NCBI GenBank assembly: GCA_001804705.1
Contig: MHAY01000032.1
Coordinates: 1-56,871 of the forward strand
Origin: Ignavibacteria bacterium RIFOXYC2_FULL_35_21
GTDB taxonomy: Bacteria; Bacteroidota; Ignavibacteria; Kapaibacteriales; UBA2268
DNA: 56,871 nucleotides
Reading direction: 5' to 3'
The position numbers were made by a program, and so were the translations under genes. Below are positions 9,202-16,612 of this stretch, in pieces; the first letter of the stretch is position 1, and every line of letters begins with the position of its first letter. The notes beneath the pieces were generated by a model, which saw only the letters and a program-made list of their open reading frames with translations, had not been told where the DNA came from and made no database searches.

Positions 9202-9290
9202 AATGTCTGTTGATGAAATAATGAAGGATATTAAAAGTTGATAAAACATTAATACAATCATCAATTTATATTCGTTCTATTAAACACAAC
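9202..9290 (+). pseudogene. Relic of a RelE-type toxin-antitoxin pair
   Basis: This stretch parallels 11382-11470, the end of an intact antitoxin gene and the start of its toxin. In frame it still reads MSVDEIMKDIKS and a stop, against MTVDEIMKEIRS in the intact copy. The overlapping toxin start TTG is kept, but the toxin frame stops after three codons. The rest of the toxin is missing before a tRNA-Leu remnant begins. Confidence 0.7.
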
Positions 9291-9330
9291 ATATAAATAG
9301 AAATACCTGCTATTTAATAAAATAAAATTC

Positions 9331-9386
9331 TTAATTTTTTAATCCCAATCCTGTCAGGATGGCGGAACTGGTAGATGCTCAAGTGT
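9331..9386 (+). pseudogene. Relic 5' half of tRNA-Leu with upstream region
   Basis: The sequence GATGGCGGAACTGG followed by T-AGA matches the acceptor and D-arm part of the intact tRNA-Leu at 11778, and the about 25 bases before it resemble the region upstream of that tRNA. The acceptor strand has diverged and the anticodon and T arms are missing, so it cannot be functional. With the toxin-antitoxin relic just upstream it keeps the gene order of the intact locus. Confidence 0.65.
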
Positions 9387-9403
9387 TATTCCAATCAAAC
9401 CAA

Positions 9404-10057
9404 CTATTTCACATAAGCAGTAACACAGAAGAGCTTACCGACCGGTTCAATCTCAAAGCGTTTGAAACCGGCAGTATTAAGAAGCATTTCAATTCTTTTT
9501 TTTGTATAGAAATACACTGCACATTTTCTTAATCCCAATCTTACTTTGCGGACAGGTGCACGCCAGGTCCAAAAACGGGGAAAAGTCATTATAGCCCTGT
9601 CTGTGACTACTTCACACATTTTGGAGATTACACTTTGAGGTTCTTTGATATAATCAAATAATCCGATGCCTATGCAAATATCAAAGTTATTATTGGGTTT
9701 ATATTCAAGAAGGTCTGACCTTAGAAATTCGCATAGTGAGCTTAATCCTTCTTTCTCTGCACGATTTATACATACATTTATCATTTGTTCTGATATGTCA
9801 ATACCCGTTACATATTTAGCATTTCTTCGTGCATATTCTAATGAAAATACACCTGTTCCACAGCCAATATCCAATAAAGTTCTGTTTTGGATTGGTTCAC
9901 TGTGTTTGAAGGTGTATTCATAACGTGCAAACATATCCCACCTGAAGACTTTGTCTAACCACTTAGAGAAACTGCTTTTTCGGGCTGTATATATTGAATC
10001 AAACGCTTTTAATTCCCTGTTCCAATATTCTTTTTGATTTATTATTTCCTGGTTCAT
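9404..10057 (-). CDS. Class I SAM-dependent methyltransferase
   Basis: A 217-residue protein with SAM-binding motif I TLLDIGCGTGVFSLEYARR (residues about 57-75) and the acidic motif II GIDISEQM, then a motif-IV-like FDICIGIGLFDY. The C-terminal half (FPRFWTWRAPVRKVR) is typical of small-molecule methyltransferases of the UbiG/magnesium-protoporphyrin type. Its ATG overlaps the stop of the upstream polysaccharide deacetylase gene by four bases, so the two are translationally coupled. Context suggests a role in glycan or lipid modification, but the substrate cannot be read from the sequence. Confidence 0.8.
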   Translation of the reverse strand: MNQEIINQKEYWNRELKAFDSIYTARKSSFSKWLDKVFRWDMFARYEYTFKHSEPIQNRTLLDIGCGTGVFSLEYARRNAKYVTGIDISEQMINVCINRAEKEGLSSLCEFLRSDLLEYKPNNNFDICIGIGLFDYIKEPQSVISKMCEVVTDRAIMTFPRFWTWRAPVRKVRLGLRKCAVYFYTKKRIEMLLNTAGFKRFEIEPVGKLFCVTAYVK

Positions 10058-10860
10058 AATCCTAAAATTTTCTTAATTGGTACGAATTCAAAATCATTTA
10101 AAAGTTTGTCGAGTCTTTTTTCGGTTTTGCCGAGATTATTATAATGCCTGAATCTTTTGAGTACAGGCATATCTATTCTCGGTTGACCTGTATCTATTTC
10201 CCAAGGGTGAAAATAAAAGATGACAGGCCTGCCCTGCTCATTGCATTTCTTCATTAGTTGCTTGGTTATGTTATAGGGAAATAGCCTGAAATAGCCGCCG
10301 CCACTGCAAGGTATCCGCTTACCCATAATCTCTGCAACACTCAAAGGTACTTCAATCAATCCCATAAATTCGTGAATATCGAGCGGCGAATCTGCTATAC
10401 CATAATCCGGATGAAATCCAACGGGAAATATTGACGAATCATATTTAATTCCATGTTTTTTCAAAATATCAATAGCCCATAATGTTTTTTTAGTAATTGT
10501 AAATGAGGGTGCCCGATAGCCAAGTACAGGTGATGATACACAGGCATTTATCGAATCAAGCGACTTTTGAATATCATCCTCAAACTCTTCGGGAGACATA
10601 TTTGTTATCAATCTGTGAGAATAGCCATGAGTGGCAATTTCATGACCTTGTTTTTCAATTTCCCGAACTAATTCAGGAACACGTTCTGCAATCCAACCTA
10701 ATACGAAGAAGGTAGCTTTAACCTTGTGATTATCCAAAATTTTCAGTATTCGGTTTGTGTTTTCTTCAACTCTCAACTCACATTGAGCCCAATCCTTAAT
10801 ATCAATTCTGAGATTATAAGCACAGAACCAGTCTTCCAGGTCTATTGAAATCGCATTCAT
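10054..10860 (-). CDS. Polysaccharide deacetylase (NodB fold, DUF3473 type)
   Basis: A 268-residue protein starting MNAISIDLEDWF, where the DxEDW block is catalytic motif 1. Motif 2 is HEIATHGYSH with the two metal-binding His, and motif 3 is GYRAPSF. The region CSGGGYFRLFP and the HPWEIDTGQP block are those of the DUF3473 extension found in deacetylases of exopolysaccharide loci. No signal peptide is seen, so it probably acts at the cytoplasmic face on lipid-linked glycan or on a soluble sugar. It is coupled to the methyltransferase gene by a four-base overlap. No other polysaccharide genes are nearby, so the pair looks isolated. Confidence 0.85.
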   Translation of the reverse strand: MNAISIDLEDWFCAYNLRIDIKDWAQCELRVEENTNRILKILDNHKVKATFFVLGWIAERVPELVREIEKQGHEIATHGYSHRLITNMSPEEFEDDIQKSLDSINACVSSPVLGYRAPSFTITKKTLWAIDILKKHGIKYDSSIFPVGFHPDYGIADSPLDIHEFMGLIEVPLSVAEIMGKRIPCSGGGYFRLFPYNITKQLMKKCNEQGRPVIFYFHPWEIDTGQPRIDMPVLKRFRHYNNLGKTEKRLDKLLNDFEFVPIKKILGL

Positions 10861-11140
10861 TTCAGTGTATTACTCTTTGATTTATTAAATAAAACGAAAA
10901 TGCAAAATTAGTATATAAATTTAGAAATAAAGTTAACATTTTGGTTCAGTTTTGTTATTTTGGTTTAAACGTAATTTGAACGAAGTGAAGATTCTCACGA
11001 GGGTTGCACTAATATCAAATTGAATTCTTCCCTTTTAAAAGAAAAAGTCTGATAAGCTGTAAACTTCCGGATAGAGAATCCTGTTAGTAAGTGAGGTAAA
11101 ATTGAAAATAGTTTGCACTTGAAATTTACCTGTTAGTTTG

Positions 11141-11153
11141 ACAAGTGACTTGT
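11141..11153. promoter_or_regulatory. Palindrome upstream of toxin-antitoxin pair
   Basis: ACAAGT-G-ACTTGT is a perfect inverted repeat 62 bases before the antitoxin ATG. Antitoxins of this kind normally repress their own promoter through such sites, so it is a candidate operator. Confidence 0.4.
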
Positions 11154-11214
11154 ATCGAATATTTCTTTAATATTTCAATTTGAATTTCGTCATAAATTGA
11201 AAAAAGGAGTAATT

Positions 11215-11421
11215 ATGGCTACATTTAATGAAGTTTTAGAATCTGTCGAAGAACTTTCCCTCGAGGAAAAAAACATTTTAGTTGAGATTCTTCAAAAAAG
11301 ATTAATTGAACAGAGACGTGAACAATTATTTAACGAAGTAACCGAAGCAATTGAAGAGTATGAATCCGGTAAATTGAAGCCAATGACTGTTGATGAAATA
11401 ATGAAGGAAATTAGAAGTTGA
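11215..11421 (+). CDS. Antitoxin of a RelE-type toxin-antitoxin module
   Basis: A 68-residue acidic, helical protein (MATFNEVLESVEELSLEEKN and on), resembling small addiction-module antitoxins. The frame extends six codons to a TTG, but AAAGGAG stands correctly spaced before the ATG at 11215, which decides the start. Its C-terminal MTVDEIMKEIRS is the segment that survives in the relic at 9202. The stop overlaps the toxin start by four bases (TTGA). It should bind and neutralise the downstream toxin and repress the operon. Confidence 0.8.
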   Translation: MATFNEVLESVEELSLEEKNILVEILQKRLIEQRREQLFNEVTEAIEEYESGKLKPMTVDEIMKEIRS

Positions 11422-11717
11422 AAAGAAATCTTGTTCCATCATCAAACTTTATCCGCTTATTAAAACGAATCAATAAAAAGCATCCGGAACTCGAAAACAC
11501 AATATTAAAAATATTAGAAATATTAAGTCATAATCCTTTTGATTCAAGATTAAAAACACATAAATTGAAAGCTAAATTTGAAGGTTGTTATAGTTGCGTA
11601 GTTGGATATGATTTAAGAATTCTTATAAAGTTTATTGATAAATTTGATAATGAAACAAAATCAAAAAGTGAAGATATATTGCTCTTAACTATCGGTAAAC
11701 ACGACGAAGTATATTAA
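11418..11717 (+). CDS. RelE/YafQ-like toxin
   Basis: A 99-residue basic protein beginning at a TTG overlapping the antitoxin stop. The layout is that of the RelE superfamily: helical N-terminus (FIRLLKRINKKHPEL), HKLKAKFEGCYSCVVGYDLRILIK, and the C-terminal strand LLLTIGKHDEVY, where the HDEVY ending is typical of YafQ-type ribosome-dependent mRNA interferases. It ends 60 bases before the tRNA-Leu gene. Whether it is active cannot be judged, but no residue loss is evident. Confidence 0.8.
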   Translation: MKRNLVPSSNFIRLLKRINKKHPELENTILKILEILSHNPFDSRLKTHKLKAKFEGCYSCVVGYDLRILIKFIDKFDNETKSKSEDILLLTIGKHDEVY

Positions 11718-11777
11718 TGGTTTTAATTTGGAAGATTATAATATTAATTTATTCCTTAATTTTGTAATTCCGATTCA

Positions 11778-11861
11778 GCCCGGATGGCGGAACTGGCAGA
11801 CGCGCTACATTCAGGGTGTAGTGAGAGAACTCTCGTGCAGGTTCGATTCCTGTTCCGGGCA
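11778..11861 (+). tRNA. tRNA-Leu (anticodon CAG)
   Basis: The acceptor stem GCCCGGA pairs with TCCGGGC, followed by discriminator A; CCA is not encoded. The D arm contains GGAACTGGCAGAC, the anticodon stem CTACA/TGTAG encloses the loop TTCAGGG with anticodon CAG at 11812-11814, a long variable arm follows (GAGAGAACTCTC), and the T arm contains GGTTCGATTCC. The long variable arm and anticodon agree on leucine. Its 3' 52 bases are repeated at 29734. Confidence 0.95.
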
Positions 11862-11864
11862 CTG
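11810..11864 (+). repeat. 55-bp direct repeat, copy 1 (tRNA-Leu 3' half), candidate att site
   Basis: These 55 bases, from the anticodon loop to three bases past the tRNA end, recur exactly at 29734-29788. Duplication of a tRNA 3' end is the usual footprint of integration by a tyrosine recombinase. This copy keeps the tRNA whole. Confidence 0.8.
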
Positions 11865-12096
11865 TTGTAAATATTAGAATGATTATAGCAATAATATATT
11901 GGATAAATTGCAATAATATTTAATAATAAATTCCTGACAAAAATCTTAACAGTTTTTCCCTTTTTCATTGATAAGAAAAACTCGATATTAGATATACTGA
12001 ATAGATAATTTTTATACAAGTTGTACAAGTCTATGAAGCTTAAAAAACAAAGAAGGTGTTAATTAAATTCAAATTAGTTATTAATTTCAAATATTT

Positions 12097-13971
12097 TTAA
12101 TCATTCGCTAAGTTTACAATAACGAGTTCATCAATGGTTTTGGTTTTGTTGTTAATTTTTACAGCAAGTCCTAAATCCACATAATAACGATAATTCTCAT
12201 TGATATTAAGCAAACTGACTCTGTCTTTGTAATCCGAATTATCAACAATTTTTTCAAACTCTACATAAGGCATACCTATATATGCTTTATTATTTCGAGT
12301 GCCGCCATTTTTCTTTTGGATTACGACTTTGGGTGAAATTTGTTTGTTTAGTATTATAGCAAAAATATATTCACTCGCAAGAAGTTCAATACCTGAATTA
12401 TTCAGAATAATTCTTTTTAGATTCTTTCCCGGGATAACGGTTTTTTCTTCAATATCTAAGGAGTTAACTTTTGATAAAAACAAACTCTTCTTATCTGATA
12501 ATGAAATTGGTTTTTCCGCATTTATTTCTACACCTACAACTTTTTTGTTATTGCCGTTTGATTTTATCTTTAGTTTTCTTTCTCCTTCAGGTTTGAAATT
12601 ATATTTACTGCATAAGCTGAGATAATTGTCGTTTGCTCGCTGCCACCACGGAGATTTGTAACTAATACTTTTTTGAAAATCTTCAAATAATTTTAATGCT
12701 TCTTTATTCTTTTCCGGATTATCGGAACGCATCAGTAACATTGCTTTATTAAATTTAATTGCATTATTTATTTCATTTGTATTAAAATTATTAATGAAAG
12801 TGTATGATTCCGCAAATTGTCTGCTATAGTCTTCTGATTTATTAAAATTCACATATACACTATCCTGAGGAACATCCGAGAGCATGTTTGTCAGCCCTGC
12901 ATTCATATATATTAATGCTATTTCGGCAGGTCCTATAGAAGAATCAGTTTCTACAAGTTCCAGAGCCTCAGAAAAATATTTTGCAGCTTTACCAATGCTC
13001 CCTCTTCTGATAGGGCTTATTAAGTATGCCAGTCCCAGGTTGGCTTTTGCAAGCGTTAAATCCGGTTTTATTCTCAAAGCGAGTTGAAACTCACCAACGG
13101 CATCCCACCATAGGTCATTATCAATCCCTCTTATTTTATTTTTCAAAGAAACCGAATTTCTATAATAATTCCCTGTTACGAAATAACCGCCTGTTAATTC
13201 CTGAAAATCTCCTTCATCAAGGGTTTCGAGATATTTCATCAGCTTTGCATAACCGATATTCACATTAGCTTCGTAGCAATCAGGGAACTGCTCGAGAACA
13301 TAATTGAAACAATATGTAGCAGGGTCATATTGATTCAGAGACAAAAATGTTGTTCCGTTTTTAAAAGAACTGATTGACTCCCATATTTTCTTATGGCTTG
13401 AATCAAGACGTGAAAGCCTGTCGCTCCAGACAGGATGTTCACCATTCAAACAGTCGAATGGAGAATTGATTAATTCATCTGTTGTCAGCTTTTTTAAGCC
13501 CCTGATAATTTTTTTAAACTCGAATCCTGCATCTAAAGCAATGAGCATTCCTGCAAAATCCGCTTCGTATTCCTCTTCGCGGGTAAGAGCATTTTTTGTA
13601 AGCTCAGCTTCTTTATTAGTTTCTTCGCTGACGTGTGATTTAACAATATGTGCAAGTTCATGTGCTATAATAAAAGATATGAGGTGTTCATCTTCACCTG
13701 AAAACTTTGTTATTAGTCCCTGTGTGAGAGTTATGCGAAATCCGAATTTATCTTTATTAGATTGGTAATATATATTGCTTCCTGCTTCTATTGTTGTATC
13801 GGGTTTTATCATAAGTACAGGGGGCCAGTGATACTCTTTTAGGGGTGTGATTGACAGTAGAAGTTTATTAAGAATATTATCAGGATTTGTTGACTGACCA
13901 GAGTATCCCTGCTGTACGGAACAGGCAATGACAATCAAAAAGCCCAATATTCTTATTATAGCATTTTTCAT
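12097..13971 (-). CDS. Exported M48-type peptidase with TPR region
   Basis: A 624-residue protein. A signal peptide spans about residues 1-24, and a Cys lies at position 17. The zinc motif HELAH is at 104-108 with the third ligand in EYEADFAG (about 134-141), the arrangement of M48 peptidases such as BepA. Residues about 200-450 contain degenerate tetratricopeptide-like helices (YDPATYCFNYVLEQFPDCYEA; FQLALRIKPDLTLAKANLG). The C-terminal about 150 residues are beta-rich and unassigned. It is the last gene of an operon with an ECF sigma factor and a membrane protein, overlapping the latter by four bases. Like BepA it may handle misassembled envelope proteins. Confidence 0.8.
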   Translation of the reverse strand: MKNAIIRILGFLIVIACSVQQGYSGQSTNPDNILNKLLLSITPLKEYHWPPVLMIKPDTTIEAGSNIYYQSNKDKFGFRITLTQGLITKFSGEDEHLISFIIAHELAHIVKSHVSEETNKEAELTKNALTREEEYEADFAGMLIALDAGFEFKKIIRGLKKLTTDELINSPFDCLNGEHPVWSDRLSRLDSSHKKIWESISSFKNGTTFLSLNQYDPATYCFNYVLEQFPDCYEANVNIGYAKLMKYLETLDEGDFQELTGGYFVTGNYYRNSVSLKNKIRGIDNDLWWDAVGEFQLALRIKPDLTLAKANLGLAYLISPIRRGSIGKAAKYFSEALELVETDSSIGPAEIALIYMNAGLTNMLSDVPQDSVYVNFNKSEDYSRQFAESYTFINNFNTNEINNAIKFNKAMLLMRSDNPEKNKEALKLFEDFQKSISYKSPWWQRANDNYLSLCSKYNFKPEGERKLKIKSNGNNKKVVGVEINAEKPISLSDKKSLFLSKVNSLDIEEKTVIPGKNLKRIILNNSGIELLASEYIFAIILNKQISPKVVIQKKNGGTRNNKAYIGMPYVEFEKIVDNSDYKDRVSLLNINENYRYYVDLGLAVKINNKTKTIDELVIVNLAND

Positions 13972-14747
13972 TTCTTCTCAAGATAATCGTAGTAATCTTT
14001 CTTTATATTTTTAATAATATCTTTATATAGAGAACTGTCAATTAATTTAGATAATTTCAAATTCTCGTCGCTTAAAACGGATTCCTCCTGAATAAAAGAC
14101 AGCCTCAACTTATCGTCATTAATTAGTATAATTCTCAGCCTGCTGTCTGTTCTTTCACCATCACCGGTGTAATAATAATTCCAACCCGTAACAATCTCTT
14201 TATCATTAATGCTGACTATCTGAATATTTGAATTGACAAGTATTTTTTCAGCTAAATTGAAAACTCTCTGAATTAATATTTTATCTCTTATTTTTTCCTT
14301 ATTCACTTTCTCCGAGAAGCTATAAGATTTTAATTTTAGAGGAATGTATGCTAATTCAACTGACTTCGCAATTGTGATTTCTTTTTGAACACTTTCTTTC
14401 AAAACGGGGACCTCAGTTTGTGTTTCCTGTTTGAATGTCAGTTCAGTTGCTTTCTGAGGTATATAGTAATAGTTTCGGTACAGCAAGTAAGAGCCACCAA
14501 AGATGCAAAAGATTACTATTGCTGCTATTGCAGTCTTATAAAATGACTGCCTGTTAGAATAACTAACCTGAATTTTATGTATGAATTGCTTATAGATTGA
14601 CGGTTTACGTTCCTGCTTACTAAGTTTGTATTCTTTTACTACATTTTTAATTATTTGGTTATTCTCTTCACCTGATAATTCCTGATTGTCAAGGGAATCA
14701 AAATATTTTTTAAACGATTTATCTAATTTATATGTATTTTTATTCAT
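13968..14747 (-). CDS. Single-pass membrane protein, probable anti-sigma factor
   Basis: A 259-residue protein with an N-terminal cytoplasmic region of about 70 residues, one membrane helix (about 72-90, TAIAAIVIFCIFGGSYLLY) and a C-terminal domain of about 165 residues outside. This topology, and its position 32 bases after an ECF sigma gene, indicate an anti-sigma factor that holds the sigma at the membrane until a signal is sensed outside. No classic zinc-binding HxxxCxxC is visible in the cytoplasmic part, so the assignment rests on topology and context. It overlaps the M48-TPR gene by four bases. Confidence 0.65.
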   Translation of the reverse strand: MNKNTYKLDKSFKKYFDSLDNQELSGEENNQIIKNVVKEYKLSKQERKPSIYKQFIHKIQVSYSNRQSFYKTAIAAIVIFCIFGGSYLLYRNYYYIPQKATELTFKQETQTEVPVLKESVQKEITIAKSVELAYIPLKLKSYSFSEKVNKEKIRDKILIQRVFNLAEKILVNSNIQIVSINDKEIVTGWNYYYTGDGERTDSRLRIILINDDKLRLSFIQEESVLSDENLKLSKLIDSSLYKDIIKNIKKDYYDYLEKK

Positions 14748-14779
14748 GCTAATCTCAAATAGAAAATAATAAAACTTTT

Positions 14780-15352
14780 TTAATTAAATAATGACTCATC
14801 CTGAAATTGTTTATTCAAAACTTTTTCAAGAGTTTTTCTGCCCCTATTGAGCCAGTTTTTTATATTCTGTTCATTTGTATTCATCGTTTCCGCAATCTCA
14901 TTTATTTTCATATCTGCAAAATAGTGTAATATTATAGCGTTCTTATGAGATTCGTTACTTATCTTCTCCAATGCTGTTCTTAAAATATTTCCAATTTCTT
15001 CCGATTCTTTTTTATTATCATCAATAATATAATTAACGTTGATTTTATTTCCTTTTATATTATAGTTTATTTTCGACCATTTTACAGCTTCCCGCTTACC
15101 AATCTGATAAATATAATTCCCCAGATTCCCCTTTTTCCTGTCATAACTTTTTTGATACTTCAGAACCAGGAGCCATGTGTCCTGCAATACATCTTTAGCT
15201 CCCTCGCGGTCGCCCGTGATTCTGTAAATCATCCTGAAAAGCCAGGGATTTACCCTTTCAACAAGCTCGACAAAATAAGATTCCATTCCTGTCTGAAGAA
15301 ATCTTTCAAATAGCTCATCTAAATCATTCCTGCCGTTTTGTACACTATCCAT
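14780..15352 (-). CDS. ECF sigma-70 factor
   Basis: A 190-residue sigma factor with regions 2 and 4 only. Region 2 covers about residues 28-95 (NPWLFRMIYRITGDREGAKDVLQDTWLLVLKY, where the DxxQDTW block is the core-binding and -10 recognition helix). Region 4 covers about 125-180 (ALEKISNESHKNAIILHYF then INEIAETMNTNEQNIKNWLNRGRKTL, the -35 recognition HTH). It heads an operon with the anti-sigma-like and M48-TPR genes. A GAAACC-N17-TATATA promoter lies directly upstream and is shared with two divergent or distal units. The -10 ends only three bases before this ATG, so the mRNA may be leaderless or the true start may be Met23. Confidence 0.9.
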   Translation of the reverse strand: MDSVQNGRNDLDELFERFLQTGMESYFVELVERVNPWLFRMIYRITGDREGAKDVLQDTWLLVLKYQKSYDRKKGNLGNYIYQIGKREAVKWSKINYNIKGNKINVNYIIDDNKKESEEIGNILRTALEKISNESHKNAIILHYFADMKINEIAETMNTNEQNIKNWLNRGRKTLEKVLNKQFQDESLFN

Positions 15353-15355
15353 TTA

Positions 15356-15384
15356 TATATAGGAAAAAAAATGAAAAAGGTTTC
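15356..15384 (-). promoter_or_regulatory. ECF-type promoter P1 (autoregulation of sigma operon)
   Basis: On the minus strand GAAACC (15384-15379) is followed after exactly 17 bases by TATATA (15361-15356). The same boxes and spacing occur at 15418 and 19602. It faces the sigma operon, so the sigma factor probably drives its own transcription. Confidence 0.65.
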
Positions 15385-15417
15385 ATATTGAAAATTAATT
15401 AATTTTTTACTCATATT

Positions 15418-15446
15418 GAAACCTTTTCGCAAAAGCTTACTATATA
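15418..15446 (+). promoter_or_regulatory. ECF-type promoter P2
   Basis: GAAACC (15418-15423), 17 bases, TATATA (15441-15446), 46 bases before the ATG of the beta-helix gene. The sequence from TTGAAACC through TTTTCG and the bases around the -10 (CTTACTATATACC) match P3 almost exactly. It is divergent from P1, with 33 bases between the two -35 boxes. Confidence 0.7.
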
Positions 15447-15492
15447 CCTTACAGTTTAAACAGAATTTTTCAATTTTATGAGGAGAGTCATT

Positions 15493-16572
15493 ATGAAGAA
15501 GTTTTTTTTAATTCTAGCTTTCATTCTTTTTTTTGCAGTTTCGGTAAATGCACAAATGAGAGTTGTTACTGTTAAAAGTGGCACTTCAGTATTCTACTAC
15601 CCGGAACTGATTACGGCAGTATATAATGCACCTGAAGGTTCTGACATTTATATCGGAGGTGGAGTATATGAATTTACCTGTAATATAAACAAAGAGCTAC
15701 ATTTTTATGGAGTGGGTTGTTATCCTGATTCTACCATAGCAACCGGTTCAACAATAACAATCGGAAACCCCAGATTTATTGAGGGTTCTGATAACAGCAC
15801 TATTTCGGGTATAAACTTCACAGGTCATGAATTAAGAATAATTCCAGTGAATGGCGGAAACATTAATAATATTTCAATAACTAGATGCAGAATAAAGCGT
15901 TTATCTCTGGAAACTGGTGTAACTAATTTTAAAGTATCTGAATCAATAATAGATTGGATTTGGGATTATTGGTCGAGCAAAGTTGTTTTTGGCTGTATTA
16001 TTGAAAAAAATATTTTTATAAATGGTTACAAAGCTTTGCAAGGTCTAGATAATGCAATAATTGACCATAATATCTTTTTAGGATATCAGCCTAATGGAAA
16101 CCTTGGAGGTATGTTCCAGAGTGTCACAAATTCAATTTTTACAAATAATATTATTACCTCAAATGTTCCTCGAACCGAATTATTTAGTGCAGGTTATGGA
16201 GGTAATTTTAATATTATTTTTAAAAATAATTTTGTGGTAATTGAATCATTTGATCCCAATTATGATTTTGCAGAGGGACAGTCAAATGTGAGTATTGATA
16301 ATCAGTTTTATAATGATAAAACACCAGCTGATATATTTGTTAAATTTGAAAATCCAGATTTTGATTTTGGTAATGATTATCATCTAAAAGAACCGTATAA
16401 TGCCTTAACTTTCAGTACTGATGGTACCGAAATTGGTATCTACGGTACACAATTCCCTTACAAAGATGGAGCAGTGCCTGTTATACCTCACTATACCACT
16501 TCAGAGATCGGAGGAGAACTTATTAATGGACAGCTTCATATTAATGTAACAGTTGAAGCACAAACAAAATAA
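15493..16572 (+). CDS. Secreted right-handed beta-helix protein
   Basis: A 359-residue protein with a signal peptide (KKFFLILAFILFFAVSVNAQ). I start at the ATG at 15493, five codons into the longest frame, because AGGAGA stands at the right distance before it. The body is a parallel beta-helix: repeated short strands with asparagine ladders (NNISITRCRIKRL, NAIIDHNIFLG, NSIFTNNIITSN, NIIFKNNFVVIE). There is no T9SS sorting domain; the chain ends with LHINVTVEAQ. It may be a periplasmic or surface glycan-binding or lyase-like protein. It is controlled by promoter P2 and lies 40 bases before the next secreted protein, probably one transcript. Confidence 0.7.
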   Translation: MKKFFLILAFILFFAVSVNAQMRVVTVKSGTSVFYYPELITAVYNAPEGSDIYIGGGVYEFTCNINKELHFYGVGCYPDSTIATGSTITIGNPRFIEGSDNSTISGINFTGHELRIIPVNGGNINNISITRCRIKRLSLETGVTNFKVSESIIDWIWDYWSSKVVFGCIIEKNIFINGYKALQGLDNAIIDHNIFLGYQPNGNLGGMFQSVTNSIFTNNIITSNVPRTELFSAGYGGNFNIIFKNNFVVIESFDPNYDFAEGQSNVSIDNQFYNDKTPADIFVKFENPDFDFGNDYHLKEPYNALTFSTDGTEIGIYGTQFPYKDGAVPVIPHYTTSEIGGELINGQLHINVTVEAQTK

Positions 16573-16612
16573 TATTTTTTCATCACAAACAAATAATCAA
16601 AGGAGTTTATAT

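Noticed and set aside
16553-16612. N-terminal extension of the large PKD surface protein
   Set aside because: The signal peptide and an AAAGGAG site point to the ATG at 16613; the extension overlaps the end of the previous gene.
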